Source of the DNA: Takakia lepidozioides
Taxonomy: Eukaryota; Streptophyta; Takakiopsida; Takakiales; Takakiaceae
Direction of reading: 5' to 3'
NCBI GenBank assembly: GCA_030704615.1
Contig: CM060731.1
Location: 87,214,756-87,278,755, forward strand
Length of the DNA: 64,000 bases
The notes below the pieces were generated by a model, which had not been told where the DNA came from, made no database searches, and saw nothing but the letters and a program-made list of their open reading frames with translations. Position numbers and translations under genes: made by a program. Numbering within the stretch: position 1 is the stretch's first letter; every line of letters begins with the position of its first letter. This document shows positions 43,701 through 55,748 of the stretch, piece by piece.

Positions 43701-46700
43701 TGAACCTTTAATCTGCCCAGAGTCACTGCAAGTCCCAAGGATCTGGGTACTGCATTGTATTACATCCTCTCCTGTCTTTATAAAAGTATTGAAAAGATAG
43801 AAACTTATTACGAACCCAGGAGGCCCAGGGGACCTGTGGGACATGGTAAAACTACAAGAGAAAACTAAAACAATTGAAGGACAACAGAAAGAGTGGTTAT
43901 AACATGCACTGGAAGCTCAAAGAGCTTATGGCACAATAACACATATAACAACTAGCTAAAGCATTGCTCCAAGACACAGCGCCTGGTGGAGAGAGAGAGA
44001 CTCTATATGCGGTGAACGTACCAGCTCCCATGGCTACAAATAGGTGGCGTGATATGGCATACAGCTTGATACGTAGGCTGGGAGGAGCCCATCCGCAACG
44101 GCGGAAGTAATCACTTATGAGGCGCACCAGATCAGCAGCACGTGGCAGCAACTGACTGTTTTGACCACCACACCCACATCCTGATTTTTAGCCGTAGAGC
44201 AATGGTTGGCCCTTTACTGCCTTTCTTATGTGATAAAGAGATGTATGCTTGTGGTAGGCACCTTTGATTCTTGAGAGTAGTAATTATAAGACAATTGAGT
44301 CAGAACAAGAAATACGTAAGATGTGTGGAAAGAGAAAAGGGAGCACCTGCGCACACCCCGCAAGGTTGCAGGCAGCAGGTTTAGAGCACTCAGATGCAAG
44401 GCTGGGAGCTCAGAGCAGAGAGACGCCTGGTGGGCACTGAATACAGTAGCCCCCAGGGACGAGGCTGTTGGTACACGAGAACCATCAACACGCAATATTC
44501 GCATTGTAAGTGCCAGCAAGGGACCTGAGGGAGCTGGCACCTTTGAAGCACAAAACAAGTAGATAAATAAGAATTGACTTCACTTGCACTTGATGAAACA
44601 GTTATCATCATATCATGCAATAGACTGATTAGTTACAGATAGCACTAAACAGCTCAGTTGGAGCTAAGGGTGAAGCTGATACCCATGGTGGGATGTACAG
44701 GAAATACTACTCTGGCAACTCGTGATAAAACTTGTCTTTTCTGCTTTTTAGAGACAATCGAGCGACATATGGAGGCAATTGCAGCATTTGACAGGAAGAT
44801 AAGCCATGTATTCAGGAAAGAGGGGATTACCGGTACAGGGAAAGGGCTAGTGAGCAGAAAGTGGCAGCATTGCAGAAGAGCAGAGACTCGCAGCACCAGC
44901 TGTTGCAAAAGGCTTTTGCCAGGTTGCACACACACATGGGCTGACACAGTCCGACCTCCCAACAGCCAAGGAGGGTCCTGTCCACGTGGCAGCAAGGCCG
45001 CAATGGCATCTTCAGCTGCAGTAGCTGTGACATAGCAACAGTCTCTAGCGTCAGTAGAGGTGACTACTTATCACTCTATCACTCTATCAAACTTCACTTG
45101 AAAACAAAAGGATATTGTGTAAGACTGCAGAGTATCAAATGAAGACATCCAACATGCAGAGAACAAACAACACTCAGCTTCAGAGAAAGAGTTCCCACCA
45201 TCTTCCATGCCCACAAAGGCAAAATCAAGCTCAGTGTTGATAGCGATCAGGATGCGGCGCATAAGGGAGCTCCAGGTGGTGGCATCTCCATGAACCTTGG
45301 GAAGAAGTGCAAGAGCCCTTGCACATTTCTACATACAAACCCATATAATACTCAACTTCACTGAGAAAATCCTCAAAAGCTGAATTGATTTCCCCTGATT
45401 TGTGAAGGAAATAACCAATGCGCAACTATAATCTATTTAAACAAACAAGCTGTCTCAACAGATGACAGGATTAATAAGAGTTCGTCTGTGGTCTAGCGAA
45501 AAGGCTTGGTTGGACATGCATTGCTTCTGGTGGCAAGCATTTATTTACGAGTGGAGAGCCGGGGGAAGAGAACTCCAATCAGAAAGCTAGAATTGAAACT
45601 CCAATCTGGTCGGACGAGAAAGACATACACATTCTATCCTTAGGATTGGTTGGACATGCATTGCTTCTGGTGGCAAGCATTTATTTAGGAGTGTGGAGAG
45701 CCTGGGGAAGAGGACTCCAATCAGAAAGCTAGATTGAAACTCCAATCTGTGTTGGACAAGAAAGATATACACATTCTATCTTTACCGATGACTGAACTGC
45801 TGAGGGAAGACTGAGATGGAGCTGCGTCCACCTCATATCCACCTGGTAACTTGCAGACTGTGGGGTCTTGCCTCCCAAATTGTATTTGGTTGACTTGCTT
45901 TAGTGAAAAGCAATGTTCTAGTTTACTCTTGCACAGAAGAAGAAAACTTGGATCACCAGTTATGATCCAGGTTGTCAAGCGGCTGTAGGCCTTCAAACCA
46001 AAAGAGATGCCAGGAATCCCAAGCTGAGCAGAGGCCTTCCTGGAAGTAAGGAATGATCTGTTGGAACTTCAAAATTGACCTAAGTTAAGACACCACTTGA
46101 AGATGCCATTGCCTTTAAGCCCAATTACAAGGGTTCTCAAGACTGGAGTTGTCAACTCCTGCTAGGGAGGCAGGTGGACTGACAAATGCCCTCACTTAAT
46201 AGACTAATAATTCCTTGAGTGGCTTCTCTTCAATTCTTGCCTCAAGAGCCAATAGTCCTTCTTTCCTCTTGACCATGTAGTCTGAACTCATCCACTATCA
46301 TATTATTTCAACCAAATTCTCACAGATGAAGAAATACCAAGGAGAGAGAGGCAGGGCAGTCAGCATCCATTATACGAGCTACCAGCAAAGACTCCACCTG
46401 TGCAAGAAAGCCACCACGTACAACAATTCAGAGAAGAATTTGGGTTGATTAGAGAACTAACATCAGATTTTGAGCTGCACATTTTCTGGTGTCATGTTCC
46501 AGAACCACTTGAACACATTTTGCAAAATGTATTACCTGATACAGCATGCAGAACTACTTAGAATTGGCTGATGTAATAGCACAGTTACGTGCAGAGGTTC
46601 AAATTGGGTGGAAAATATGTTTAAACAACCCCTTTGGAGCACCAGGCCCTGAAAAATGTCAACCCTTGATAGCAAAGAATCGATAGTGGGGAAATCTAGA

Positions 46701-49700
46701 TCTGCCTTTCTATGGTCAGTCCATGTAATTTGAATGGGACAATTTCCAGTGACTTATTCAATAGGCAATTGATGACCAGGCCCACCGTAATCTTCATAGC
46801 TCTTCTCTAATTCCGGAAAATTGTAAGAAACGGAGAAGGATTCAAGTTCAAGTTCATAGTTATAATCTTCAAGCAAATAAATAAAGAGGAAAGTTTTGAC
46901 ATTGTTGGAATGCAAGCGCAGGCAAGCAGGGAAGTATCGTAGCACTGCAGACAGCAGATTCATGGCCTCATTCTGCACATAAACACCATGAGACCTCATT
47001 AATATTGCTTTGCACTACAGCACATACAGATAGATTGAAACTGATGGACCAAGCATTGACAAGTTGATGGATCTGGACAATGAGGGTAAAATGTTGTCAT
47101 CTGGAACATTAGATCAACCAGACACTGCATGCATTGCTCCTCACACCTCTACGCTCACTCCAGTGCTCTCTCTCTTGCTCTCTACCCCCTCGTCTGACCC
47201 AGTCTTTCTTCTCTCCTCTTCGTCGCCCTCGCCACTGGAGACGCCTTTCTTACTGTCTTAACCCTAAACCCTAAATCCATAGACTGTCCCCGTACGCACA
47301 TGCATAGAAGGCCCAAGAATTGATGCTATGCCACAAATTCCAGTAATATCTTCAAGAACATCAGACTGCCTGTATGTAGATCATTGCAAACTGGTCCTAC
47401 TACTCCACTCAACTTTACTTGGATTTTTGTACCCCACACCCAGTGGACAGCTTCAAAAAAGATTTGAAGGTTACCCACTGGAGGCCACTAAATAAAATGA
47501 GCATTTGCACTAATCAGAGTTGCATTTTCCACTTTACTCAGTGAAACAGCAAGGACAACACAGTGACATATATGCAATTCTCAGTACAGTACCCATGGTA
47601 AACCTCACATACATGAATCAGAAGCACACAACCAACTCTCCCAGATTTTGGCAACAGCCACACTGAACCTATTCTTAGTATGACCTGTTGCCCCTCCGAC
47701 CTTTCAACATGAGAGTCGTGATAGATACAAACCCAAATGCCACTCGAGTCCTTGTCCCCCAGTAACTGCAGGAGGGGCTGCGCCAGCTTGGCTATAAGAT
47801 TTGCACCATCACGCCTTACCCCAGCATATTCTATGAGCCCTCCAAGCCTGGGCAGGACTTTTAATTTTAGGCAGACAAAAACATTTGTCTCGTACACAGA
47901 TGCAGAGGACATATCCCACAACAACATCGTCATATTGGTCTTGCACAGCAATAAAAATCCAGTACAGGGCTGATTACGTGTTGATTGGAGGAACGGCACG
48001 ATTGGTGGTGTTAAGGTCAGTGCAGATTGATGCAGATGTATAGAGGTGGTATCTGTAATTGTGGTTACACTACTATTCACTCTCATGAGAAGAGGGCAGG
48101 GAGACAGACAAAAGAGGCATAGGAGGTCCGAAGCATTCGTCCAATCTGATCAAAAGGTCAACCATCCAGATACTTAGAATGAACTCCAGCAGAAAAAGTG
48201 ACTCCAACGGGATCTGAAAAGCTACAAGGCACCCTACATAAAAAAAATCAATTGGAAGAGCTGCTGCAAAAAGTACCTTTACTGATTTGAGGGCACGCAA
48301 ACCTACACTGAGTTACAGAGAATTACATGTGTACCTGATTAGGAGGTCAGTAAGAGCAGCACATGCAGACGCCCTGACAAATACGGGATCTGTAGGTTGC
48401 TGCAACCCCAACCAATGAACAGCATGGTCATTCTGTATGTATGCTGATTCCAGCTTCTTGCTTTATTTGACAACAAGCCCCTACTTGTATCGTAGACATA
48501 AAAAGGTTGATACAAATGGGTCATATCATAGGGGGAGAATGTTCTTTTTTTCACGGGGATGGAGGATGGATTTAGTCCCTAGTCTCTGTTTCCAACAGTA
48601 GGGTGATCGCAAAACCAAGGAGGGAAAGAGAACCTACACCTTACTACTCAAAAACCCGGTCACTGAACTCAGTGTTGTGTGATCTGGGGGTTTTGTAAAA
48701 TCTTGGATGAAATACTCATACCTTGAGAGGAAGAAGGAGCTTCGGGAACCAGAGACTGAAACACTCTAAGAAACGCTGGCGTATGCATTCCTGACAGGTC
48801 ACACCTAGCAGGCACACCCCTGCCCAACGATTCTCTGCCTGCAAGGAAAACACATAATTAAAAAACACTTTGTAGAGGAATCACATTTGTAGAGTCGCTG
48901 TTGACCACAATTTACTCAACCCCAGCACAAACCTCTCAGATGTCCAACTGTTCATTGTGTCAGCAAGCATTGGCGATTCTCAATGAACGTAGATATGTTG
49001 CACTAGCTACGCACGCAGTGCTATGGAAGAAAGCACACTGAAATATCTAGAACTTTCTTGGATAACGGCTATTTCACACTTCTGCCTGAGACGTGACCCC
49101 AGTGGTGTAGTTACATAGCTATTGCCAAACCATTACACACCGCATGAAAGACAATTTCCTACTTAATAATCCAAACACGAGCACAGCCTGCCTAATATGC
49201 ACTAGACTTTCACTAGAATCCCACTTGCCAACAAGTTCAAGATCTCAAATGAAACCGAGGTACTGTCAACATAACCAGAAGTTTGGTGCTAGATTCACCC
49301 GACATCCAGCATTTTAAGTTTAAGGTCAGACTTTTCTCAAGAGTAAAGTCACCCGACTTACATCAACTGTCATGTTCGGGTCAGTACATATGTCAGTCAA
49401 GTAGAGAACCGGCACCAATCCACAAAAAGCTCTACATCGGTAGGGATTCTTCAAATCAGAAAGTGACCTTTGGCAAACTCTAAAGGAAACTCACATGAGC
49501 TGCTTAGTGGAGCCCTTCAAAAGTTGTTTCCTATTGGATTACCAGGTTCAAAGTATGAAAGAGAAGAGGGCGCAGGGAGCAACCTATCTGTCGTTGATGA
49601 GGTAAACCCCTAATCCGCAAAGGTGGCAGGGCCGCGCGACTTCTCGGGACGAGTGAGAACGGACAGAGTGGAGGGAAATGAGGTTATTGCAATATCTACA

Positions 49701-50067
49701 ATTTTGCTTTCATGCAGTTCTGTGCAAGTCTGATGGATTGAGTATAACTAGTCCACAATCGAAAACCAATACCTACCACGGTGCTAGATAGAAGGCTCAG
49801 CAATCGCTCCATCCAAGCATCAACTGCTCCTTTGCTGGCGTCCACACTCTTGACCCCACCCTGAGAGAAGTGCATCCCCGAACCTCCCGCTGGCAAGGTC
49901 TCCCGAAGCAGATGGTGACGACGAATGGAAGCCACGGCTACTGATAGCTGTGCAGGAGCCCTGGGGAGCTGCTTGTCATCGGGTAAATGGGCAGCCATAA
50001 CAGCGTGCAATAACCGTGGCCTCAACGCTTGGTCGTGCATGCTGTGAAGTGCTTCTTCAAACGCCAT
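40729..50067 (-). CDS. PELP1: PELP1/Rix1 homologue, 13 exons, about 991 aa
   Basis: Component of the nucleolar/nuclear Rix1 (PELP1-TEX10-WDR18) complex that matures the pre-60S ribosomal subunit. Exons: 50,067-49,777; 48,838-48,722; 48,399-48,335; 47,847-47,733; 46,972-46,901; 46,397-46,338; 45,328-45,199; 45,024-44,831; 44,540-44,347; 44,155-44,022; 43,255-42,915; 42,531-42,273; 41,732-40,729. All borders are GT-AG, and the lengths sum to 2,976 nt with consistent phases and no stop. From recalled family sequence it matches the Arabidopsis PELP1-like protein along its length: ALRPRLLHAV, GVCLLGVTCQEC, LLPRGQDPPWLLGG, CSELPALHLSALNLL, LRIKLYAISRHLF, RPPYLGQGLAVFRNG, HALLALEPLIHPRCLPP. HEAT-like helices dominate and the C-terminus is acidic (DIGSESDSEG), as in the family. 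It appears intact. Exons 5 and 6 (short) are the least certain. Confidence 0.93.
45506..45785 (-). repeat. 140-bp tandem duplication in PELP1 intron 6
   Basis: Two adjacent copies of about 140 bp starting TTGGTTGGACATGCATTGCT at 45,506 and 45,646, differing by a few substitutions and one- to two-base indels. A recent local duplication inside the intron, with no exon content. Confidence 0.93.
47260..47278 (+). repeat. Short interstitial telomere-type motif in PELP1 intron 4
   Basis: TAACCCTAAACCCTAAATCC contains two plant telomere units. On the transcript strand it reads AGGGTTTAGGGTT. Telo-boxes are frequent near plant ribosome-biogenesis genes, but this one is intronic, so a role is only a possibility. 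Confidence 0.8.
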
Positions 50068-50264
50068 TATTGTGCCCCTTACTGGATTGTTGGCTCTACC
50101 GAAAATTGATTCTGGGTCGGTTTCACAAATCTCAAATCATGACGGGTATGGCAGGATCTGTCTGCATTTTTGTGATTACCAAACTACCTGCCTTCGGGCA
50201 AAATCTGCTGGTCTTCGATGCAGGTGAATTCACGATTTGTCCATGTGGCATTTTGGATCTCAGC

Positions 50265-50265
50265 G

Positions 50266-50298
<33 letters not shown>

Positions 50299-50299
50299 G
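50265..50299 (-). promoter_or_regulatory. CT-rich tract upstream of PELP1
   Basis: A (GA)n run on the plus strand, so CTCTCTCT on the gene strand, about 200 bases upstream of the ATG at 50,067. CT-rich initiator and 5' UTR tracts are common in plant genes. The transcription start itself cannot be placed. Confidence 0.4.
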
Positions 50300-50931
50300 G
50301 TGGGGCAAGAAGATGAAGCAGAAAAAAGGGAGGCAGGAGACCTAAAGAGTAAAACTGAGAACACGTTCAGAGATCTCTGATAGATGCATGGATAGTTGTT
50401 ATGCAAATTTGGATCGAATCGGGAATTTTGGATCTAATTACTGTGAACAAACCAACATTGAGAGAAATTACACCACGAGGGAATAATCCGTTCTTCAGAC
50501 CTAGTATCAACAGAATGAGTCTCCAGCGAGAATTGACGGAAACCCTCCAACCTAATCTCTCGAGATTTCAAAAAGTCGAGCCCATCTCAACCATATATGA
50601 TCGTGGCACACTACAGAGATTTAAAAAAGGGGTGGACCTATAAAATTGATATGCGGGTTTAATGAAGGATACAAAGAAGAGAAGCATAACACCAAGATCA
50701 ACCTGAACACAGACACAAAGGTGAAAAGAGAGGCGTTGGCCGTAAACGCCCCGCTGCTACGAAACTGAAATGGGAAGGCAGAAGCTCAACCGAGGTTTTG
50801 TCACTCTGAATTGCGATCTATGTGGACCTCCATAACCCCGGTCATTCACCGGCGGTTATGGCGGCAACTACTAACTACACTGGCGCGACCAAGTTCAACC
50901 CCTAATGCCAATGCTTCCAAAGGGTTCATCA

Positions 50932-50955
50932 CTATATATATATATATATATATAT
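50932..50955. repeat. (TA)n microsatellite
   Basis: About twelve TA units in the region upstream of PELP1. Confidence 0.98.
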
Positions 50956-51128
50956 GCTTCTCATTGTTTGATAATAGCGATTTCAATGCGGGCACGTGCG
51001 GTTGCGGCGGCCCCGCATGTGGGAGAGGGGGCCGCGACGGGTGGGGCACCCCCTACCTGGCAGGGTCAGTATGCTCGGGGAAGTGAGAGGGGGAGCGAGT
51101 CTGTTGGGCCCACAAAACACCTGAAATT

Positions 51129-51240
51129 CTAGCGACTACACAAGGTCGAGAGCTAGTTTAGCGTAGAGCAGGAATAGGGTGCCGTAGTGCCACATCATCG
51201 TCACCACGTTTCGTCGCCACATTTCGTACGTCGTCCATTT
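51129..51240 (+). repeat. Repeat shared with 20,570-20,720
   Basis: TTCTAGCGAC, then AGCTAGTTTAGCGTAGAGCA and GGAATAGGGTGCC, then CATCATCGTCACCACGTTTC-type sequence as at 20.6 kb. It directly abuts a minus-strand OSB-like scrap. Confidence 0.75.
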
Positions 51241-51390
51241 GCATCTGCGATCGGTGTATGAAACAAATCCCTCCGCGCTCCACAAATCATGCATACACCC
51301 TTGTCTTGCCTCGATTGTTCCACCATAGACTGGGGTTAGAAACGTATTCATTCCAGAGCTTCTCCTCGTCTATGTTATCGTTATCTTTGA
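51241..51390 (-). pseudogene. OSB PDF-motif scrap (minus strand)
   Basis: On the minus strand, EEKLWNEYVSNPSLWWNNRG (about 51,370-51,310) matches the PDF-unit start seen at 15.65 and 17.24 kb (EKLWNEHFSDPSQWWDN). The sequence is then interrupted by a stop and has no PDF core. A dispersed fragment of the same gene family. Confidence 0.7.
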
Positions 51391-51699
51391 AAAAGGTTGA
51401 GCAGCATCCACCATGTAGGATCTACCTTTGAGATCGGTATGTGAAATCCCTCCGAGCTCATCGTCCCTCCCCCCGCGCTGCAACCTCTCCCGACCTCTCG
51501 CGGTTATTTTCGGGCAGTCCGGGCACCATGTTCGAGTACGTGAGAAGCTCATTAACGAAGGTGACAATGCAACAGTTCATTGTTGATGTTTATGCCAGTT
51601 TGTAGTTGTTGGTTGTCATGTAATTGCTTTATGTGCACGTGTCGGTTCTCACGGGAGGGACACATTCATATATTCAGGATGTATGAAACAATCTGAGCA

Positions 51700-52605
51700 C
51701 GTGTGGAGGCAAGTCGCTGGTTGTTTCTGCAGGAAGAATGTGCTGAAGGGAGGCAGCTCACGGGGAGGACTATGAGTACCCACCTGACTTGGCTCTTCCT
51801 CCCAAATATGCAGACTGGCTGGTTGATGTTGTGCGCTCACATGTGGCAAGGATTCCCAATTCCGAATCTGATCCCATGTATTGCCAAATGTTGGACTTGT
51901 CCAGGCCTCCTTTGATCATTGCAACTTCATACAATAGCCTGTCAGCTTATGGAAACCACTATAGGGTGTCTTCAACCAATATGGACACAAGTAGAGTGTC
52001 ATATAACTCAGGGGTGTCATCTGTTTTCCACCATGTATCTACAAACAGTGCAGGAGAGGAGGTGGTAGAAAGCCTGCGATACGTGGGTGTCATTAGGGAG
52101 ATACTGGAAATTGACTATGGGAAGACAAGGCCCATTGTGATGTTGTGTTCGTGGGTTCGGGCAAAGAAGGGGAGCCGCAATCAGCTTGCATCCATGAAGC
52201 AGGATGATTGTGGGTTCACATTGGTGAATTTCTCCCAAATGTTGGCTCCACAAGAGCAGCCATTCGTGCTGCCGTCACAGGTGGAGCAGGTATTTTTCAG
52301 CACTTGTATTCATGAACCTCGCTGGAATGTGGTCCTTGAGAAAAGCCCCAGATCTTCTCGGGTGGTTTGTGATGTGTCAATTGGTAACGATGATCTTCGT
52401 AGTGTGGAAGGCCTCTTAGCCCCTAAACGAGGAAGAGACACATGTTGCAGGCCCGAATTTGGGCCAGACAATTGAAGTGACTCCCGAAGTTGTTGCCTCA
52501 CTATACAGGGATGTGCGCAACGAGGCACCCATTGTGGTGGAGAATGACGGTACCGATGAGGAAGAAGATGACAGCGAGGACGAGCTGCCTGACGTCGATG
52601 TGTAA
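51700..52605 (+). pseudogene. CACTA (En/Spm) transposase C-terminal part with DUF4216
   Basis: Frame 51,757-52,475 encodes LPPKYADWLVDVVRSHV followed by PLIIATSYNSLSAYGNHYRV and the DUF4216 core: VVESLRYVGVIREILEIDYG, RPIVMLCSWVRAKKG, MKQDDCGFTLVNFSQM, PFVLPSQVEQVFF. DUF4216 is the C-terminal domain of plant CACTA transposases. A frameshift near 52,440-52,455 moves the acidic tail (EEEDDSEDELPDVDV, stop at 52,603-52,605) to another frame. An intron-like CAG lies at 51,731-51,733. The catalytic Tnp2-type domain is absent from the window, as are the CACTA ends, so it is a remnant. Confidence 0.85.
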
Positions 52606-54537
52606 TGCATTTAGGACAGCATGCTTGTTCACTGCTATCCAGATTTCAAGAGGTCCATGGGTGGTAGTGAAGTTCACATGTAGTGTAGAGGGGCTAAGAT
52701 TTCTTGCAGGCTGCACTATGACTAGCACGCCTTTACCATGACTGTTAATGTTGGTTTAAACTTCTGGCAGAGCCACCACCATGGCTTGTGCTATTTTGTG
52801 CTATTGCTGAGAAGAACCCTTACCCATTCCTCTCATTTTTGTCGGAAATGGAGATGATCAATTACATGATGTTTCCATGTCACGATGCCACCAGTGTACT
52901 TTGCAGAAGTACCCACTCCACTTCAAATTTCACAAGAACCAATCTGCAAATTCTTACTTTGATGTAGCATGCATGCTACACTCACATAGTCGTAATTCGT
53001 CTTTGTGCACAAGTCATACCCATGGCAAACACTGGATGTACTCTAGCGTTAGGCTTGTAACTAGTAGCTTATTTTGTGGCCTAAACTCAGAATCGTGGAC
53101 ATGCATGGTGGTCAGTTTGCCTTGTCAGGAAGGCTGGCAGTTGGTTAGCCTGACTCGGAATTTTTTCCCTTGTGTTTCCCACCCCCCTAAACTTGCAGTC
53201 CATGGCAATTTGATGATGCATTGATAGTCAGGCTCGCAACGGTGCCCCATTTTTTCACTGCATTCGAATTTGGCGGGAAGCAGGTTGGCGGGAGCACAGA
53301 TTATATCTCCACTTCGCTCCACTTGCCTTTCATTCTGTTTGCTCTTGCTCGCTCTTCATCGCTCTTGCTTCTTTGCAGTGTCTACGTTGTCCCTGTTCAC
53401 TTCGTCGTTTGGCAAGTCACCCTTGCATCACACGGTTAGCATGCGAACGCATTTGTTGTGGTCATCGTTGTGGGCCAACTCGCCCCATCATCACACAACT
53501 ACCATGCGATCCCGCTTCAGGAGAACTGCACACACAGCTCAATGGCACCGCAGCATGGAGCGCCTTCGAAGAGAGCAGGCAATTCAGTATGCTGCAGAGC
53601 ACTGGGATCCGGAGACGGCCATATCACATAAGCATGGCAATTTCTTCTAAACCTTCGCCATTGATCCGCATAACCGTCCACCAATACTCTGCATTCAAGA
53701 AGTGGATGGGTTCAAGACATCTCCATAACAGGCTCCTCCATCTCTCCAATTGACAAAGACGTTATGCTTGAACATGGCCAACTGCTTACATGGAAGCTGG
53801 TATTGACATAATGCTTGAGAACACAATGTTTATTCCGTTCTAGCCCCAGTTTGCTCACAGTTGTGATACTGCTTAGTCAGACAAATGTCTACTCCAGGCA
53901 CGACCGGCAAGCAATATCTAAGAGGTATAGCCTTGTCTTGTGTGTGTACAACTCTATTCACAAAACATAGATCAAATGGACTGGCACATCCTTTTAAGAC
54001 TCATGTACAAGGACCTTGTCTACAAGACTGCTATTCTTTCAAGAGTTAACAACCAGCCCACAAGGTGTGAAAAATGGTTGACAAATTCTCAAACTTACAC
54101 AGTGACACATCTAGAAAGGGACGAGTTTACAATAGAAGAGGGCATCTTATGCATCAGTAGTAAAAGGAAAACCAAACCAATGCCATGTGATTGTCGGCAC
54201 TGCACTTGTTTCTTTATTAATTTGGCTGTTGCTGCAGCACCTCCTACAATGAGACCATACGTATCTGCCAATGTCACCATTTCGCCCTATGGCCAGTGAG
54301 ATCTGATGTAAGAGCATGTGATACTGGCAAGAATGAACACATGAACATCATCTGTGTAAGTATTGTCAATCACAAGTCTTAGCCCATCAACTTCATCATG
54401 TGTGTGGCAGTGAGAGAAGTTCCTACCGCTCCCCACTAACTTCAAGCTCTTGATAGTGGGTGTATATCACAAGGCCGTGCCTCAATTTTTCTGCCTATCT
54501 GCTTGCAGCAAAAGGTTGGACGCCTGTGGGCGTCGGT
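52606..54537. other. Unassigned interval with weak ORFs
   Basis: Two plus-strand frames deserve mention but match nothing I know. One is 53,502-53,650 (MRSRFRRTAHTAQWHRSMER; basic, possibly an exon). The other is about 53,940-54,299 (119 codons), with a Cys/His cluster CDCRHCTC near its end that recalls zinc-binding SWIM-like ends without fitting the pattern. They may belong to the CACTA remnant or another decayed transposon. Confidence 0.35.
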
Positions 54538-54679
54538 ACTCCTCTACACGGAGAAGCCAATTGGACAGGGAAGCTTAGTGATATGGTACCACGCCGCGTA
54601 CCCCTACCTATATGGCTACGCGGCGTGGTACCATATCACTAAGCTTCCCTGTCCAATTGGCTTCTCCGTGTAGAGGAGT
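54538..54679. repeat. Perfect inverted repeat, 63-bp arms, 16-nt loop
   Basis: 54,538-54,600 and 54,617-54,679 are exact reverse complements over 63 bases, with loop 54,601-54,616. The arms carry AAGCTT and GGTACC. A smaller hairpin (GACGCC-TGT-GGGCGTC) lies just to the left at about 54,519-54,534. No target duplication is obvious. As RNA it would form a long perfect hairpin, a good Dicer-like substrate. The absence of any mismatch implies recent origin, gene conversion or an assembly or template-switch artefact. Confidence 0.97.
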
Positions 54680-55748
54680 TGTGACAGGATGTCAGTCATG
54701 AAGTTTGTTGCTGCTCTTGTGTGTGAAGGCATTATGTAATCTCCTATCCCAGCACTTGCAACTAGGATAGCAGGAATCGGTAGACATTAGGATGCACTTG
54801 GTCGAAGGAGTAGCATTGGGTGATTCGTTGACATTAAGAGATCTATTCTATTTCTCTAGCTACTGACTGTTTCCAACTTTGATGCGTGCATGCTTCTTCC
54901 GCATGTACGTTGAAAACTGAATCTCTAAAACCTTACATATGATGGAGACCACTAAGAGGATCAAATGCATAGGTGAATTTGTTGAGAGTCATTGTGCACA
55001 CAATGTGCCATGATTCTGAGTAGGCCAATGCATTTGCAGATTGAGTATAGCGAACGCCAATCGTTTTTGGGTGCCCTAAACTACCCGCTGGGTCTTTTTG
55101 TCTACACATATTTTGCATCATTGTGAATGAGTGGTTGGTGTTTTGCACCAGGGTGCATATCCACTGAATGCATCATTTCGTCTTCTCTCATGCTTTTGTC
55201 TTTCAATTGTGTTGCCGATTTTCCAAAAATGCAGTGCACCGCTTCAACCATCATAGAACCTGCATGGTCGCCTCTCATATGCATGTTCGGGACTTGTCTC
55301 TATTCTCCACCAAGCCCACGCGTTAGTAACATGCATCGTGTGCAGCCGTTAGATGCACTTGCATCCAATGCACCTGAATGTCCAACCCTGCGAGCAATGA
55401 TAGATTGACACGTCGTCATTTGCAATCACATCCTGCATTTGTTTCATCCATTTATATTTGCATCGTCCACGTAGACACTCCTTGGGCAACCAGCAATCGC
55501 CACGTGCAGTTGTGAATACTGGCAGTCATACATTCCCATGCCCACGTCATCCTGTTGCAGTTTTGGCCATGACTCCTAGTCTTATCTACCATCTTCCTCT
55601 ATCTGGTCAAATGTGTTTGACCGCAGATCCTGACGTGGCGGAGGTACAAGGTGGCATATACGACTTCTGGTGGTCACAAATGGCAACCAGGACTGCCCCC
55701 TTGCATTTTGTAGACATATATGTTATGACTGGGCAAATGTGGCAGACG
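54680..55748. other. Unassigned interval
   Basis: No recognisable gene. A minus-strand frame (55,284-54,933, two overlapping pieces) is rich in Met and His without family motifs. Confidence 0.45.

Noticed and set aside
54095-54299. SWIM zinc finger near 54.2 kb
   Set aside because: CDCRHCTC has the wrong spacing for CxC...CxH, and no transposase sequence accompanies it.
55102-55408. Cys-rich plus-strand ORF and Met/His-rich minus ORF at 55.1-55.4 kb
   Set aside because: They overlap each other, have no family motif or splice context, and look like chance frames.
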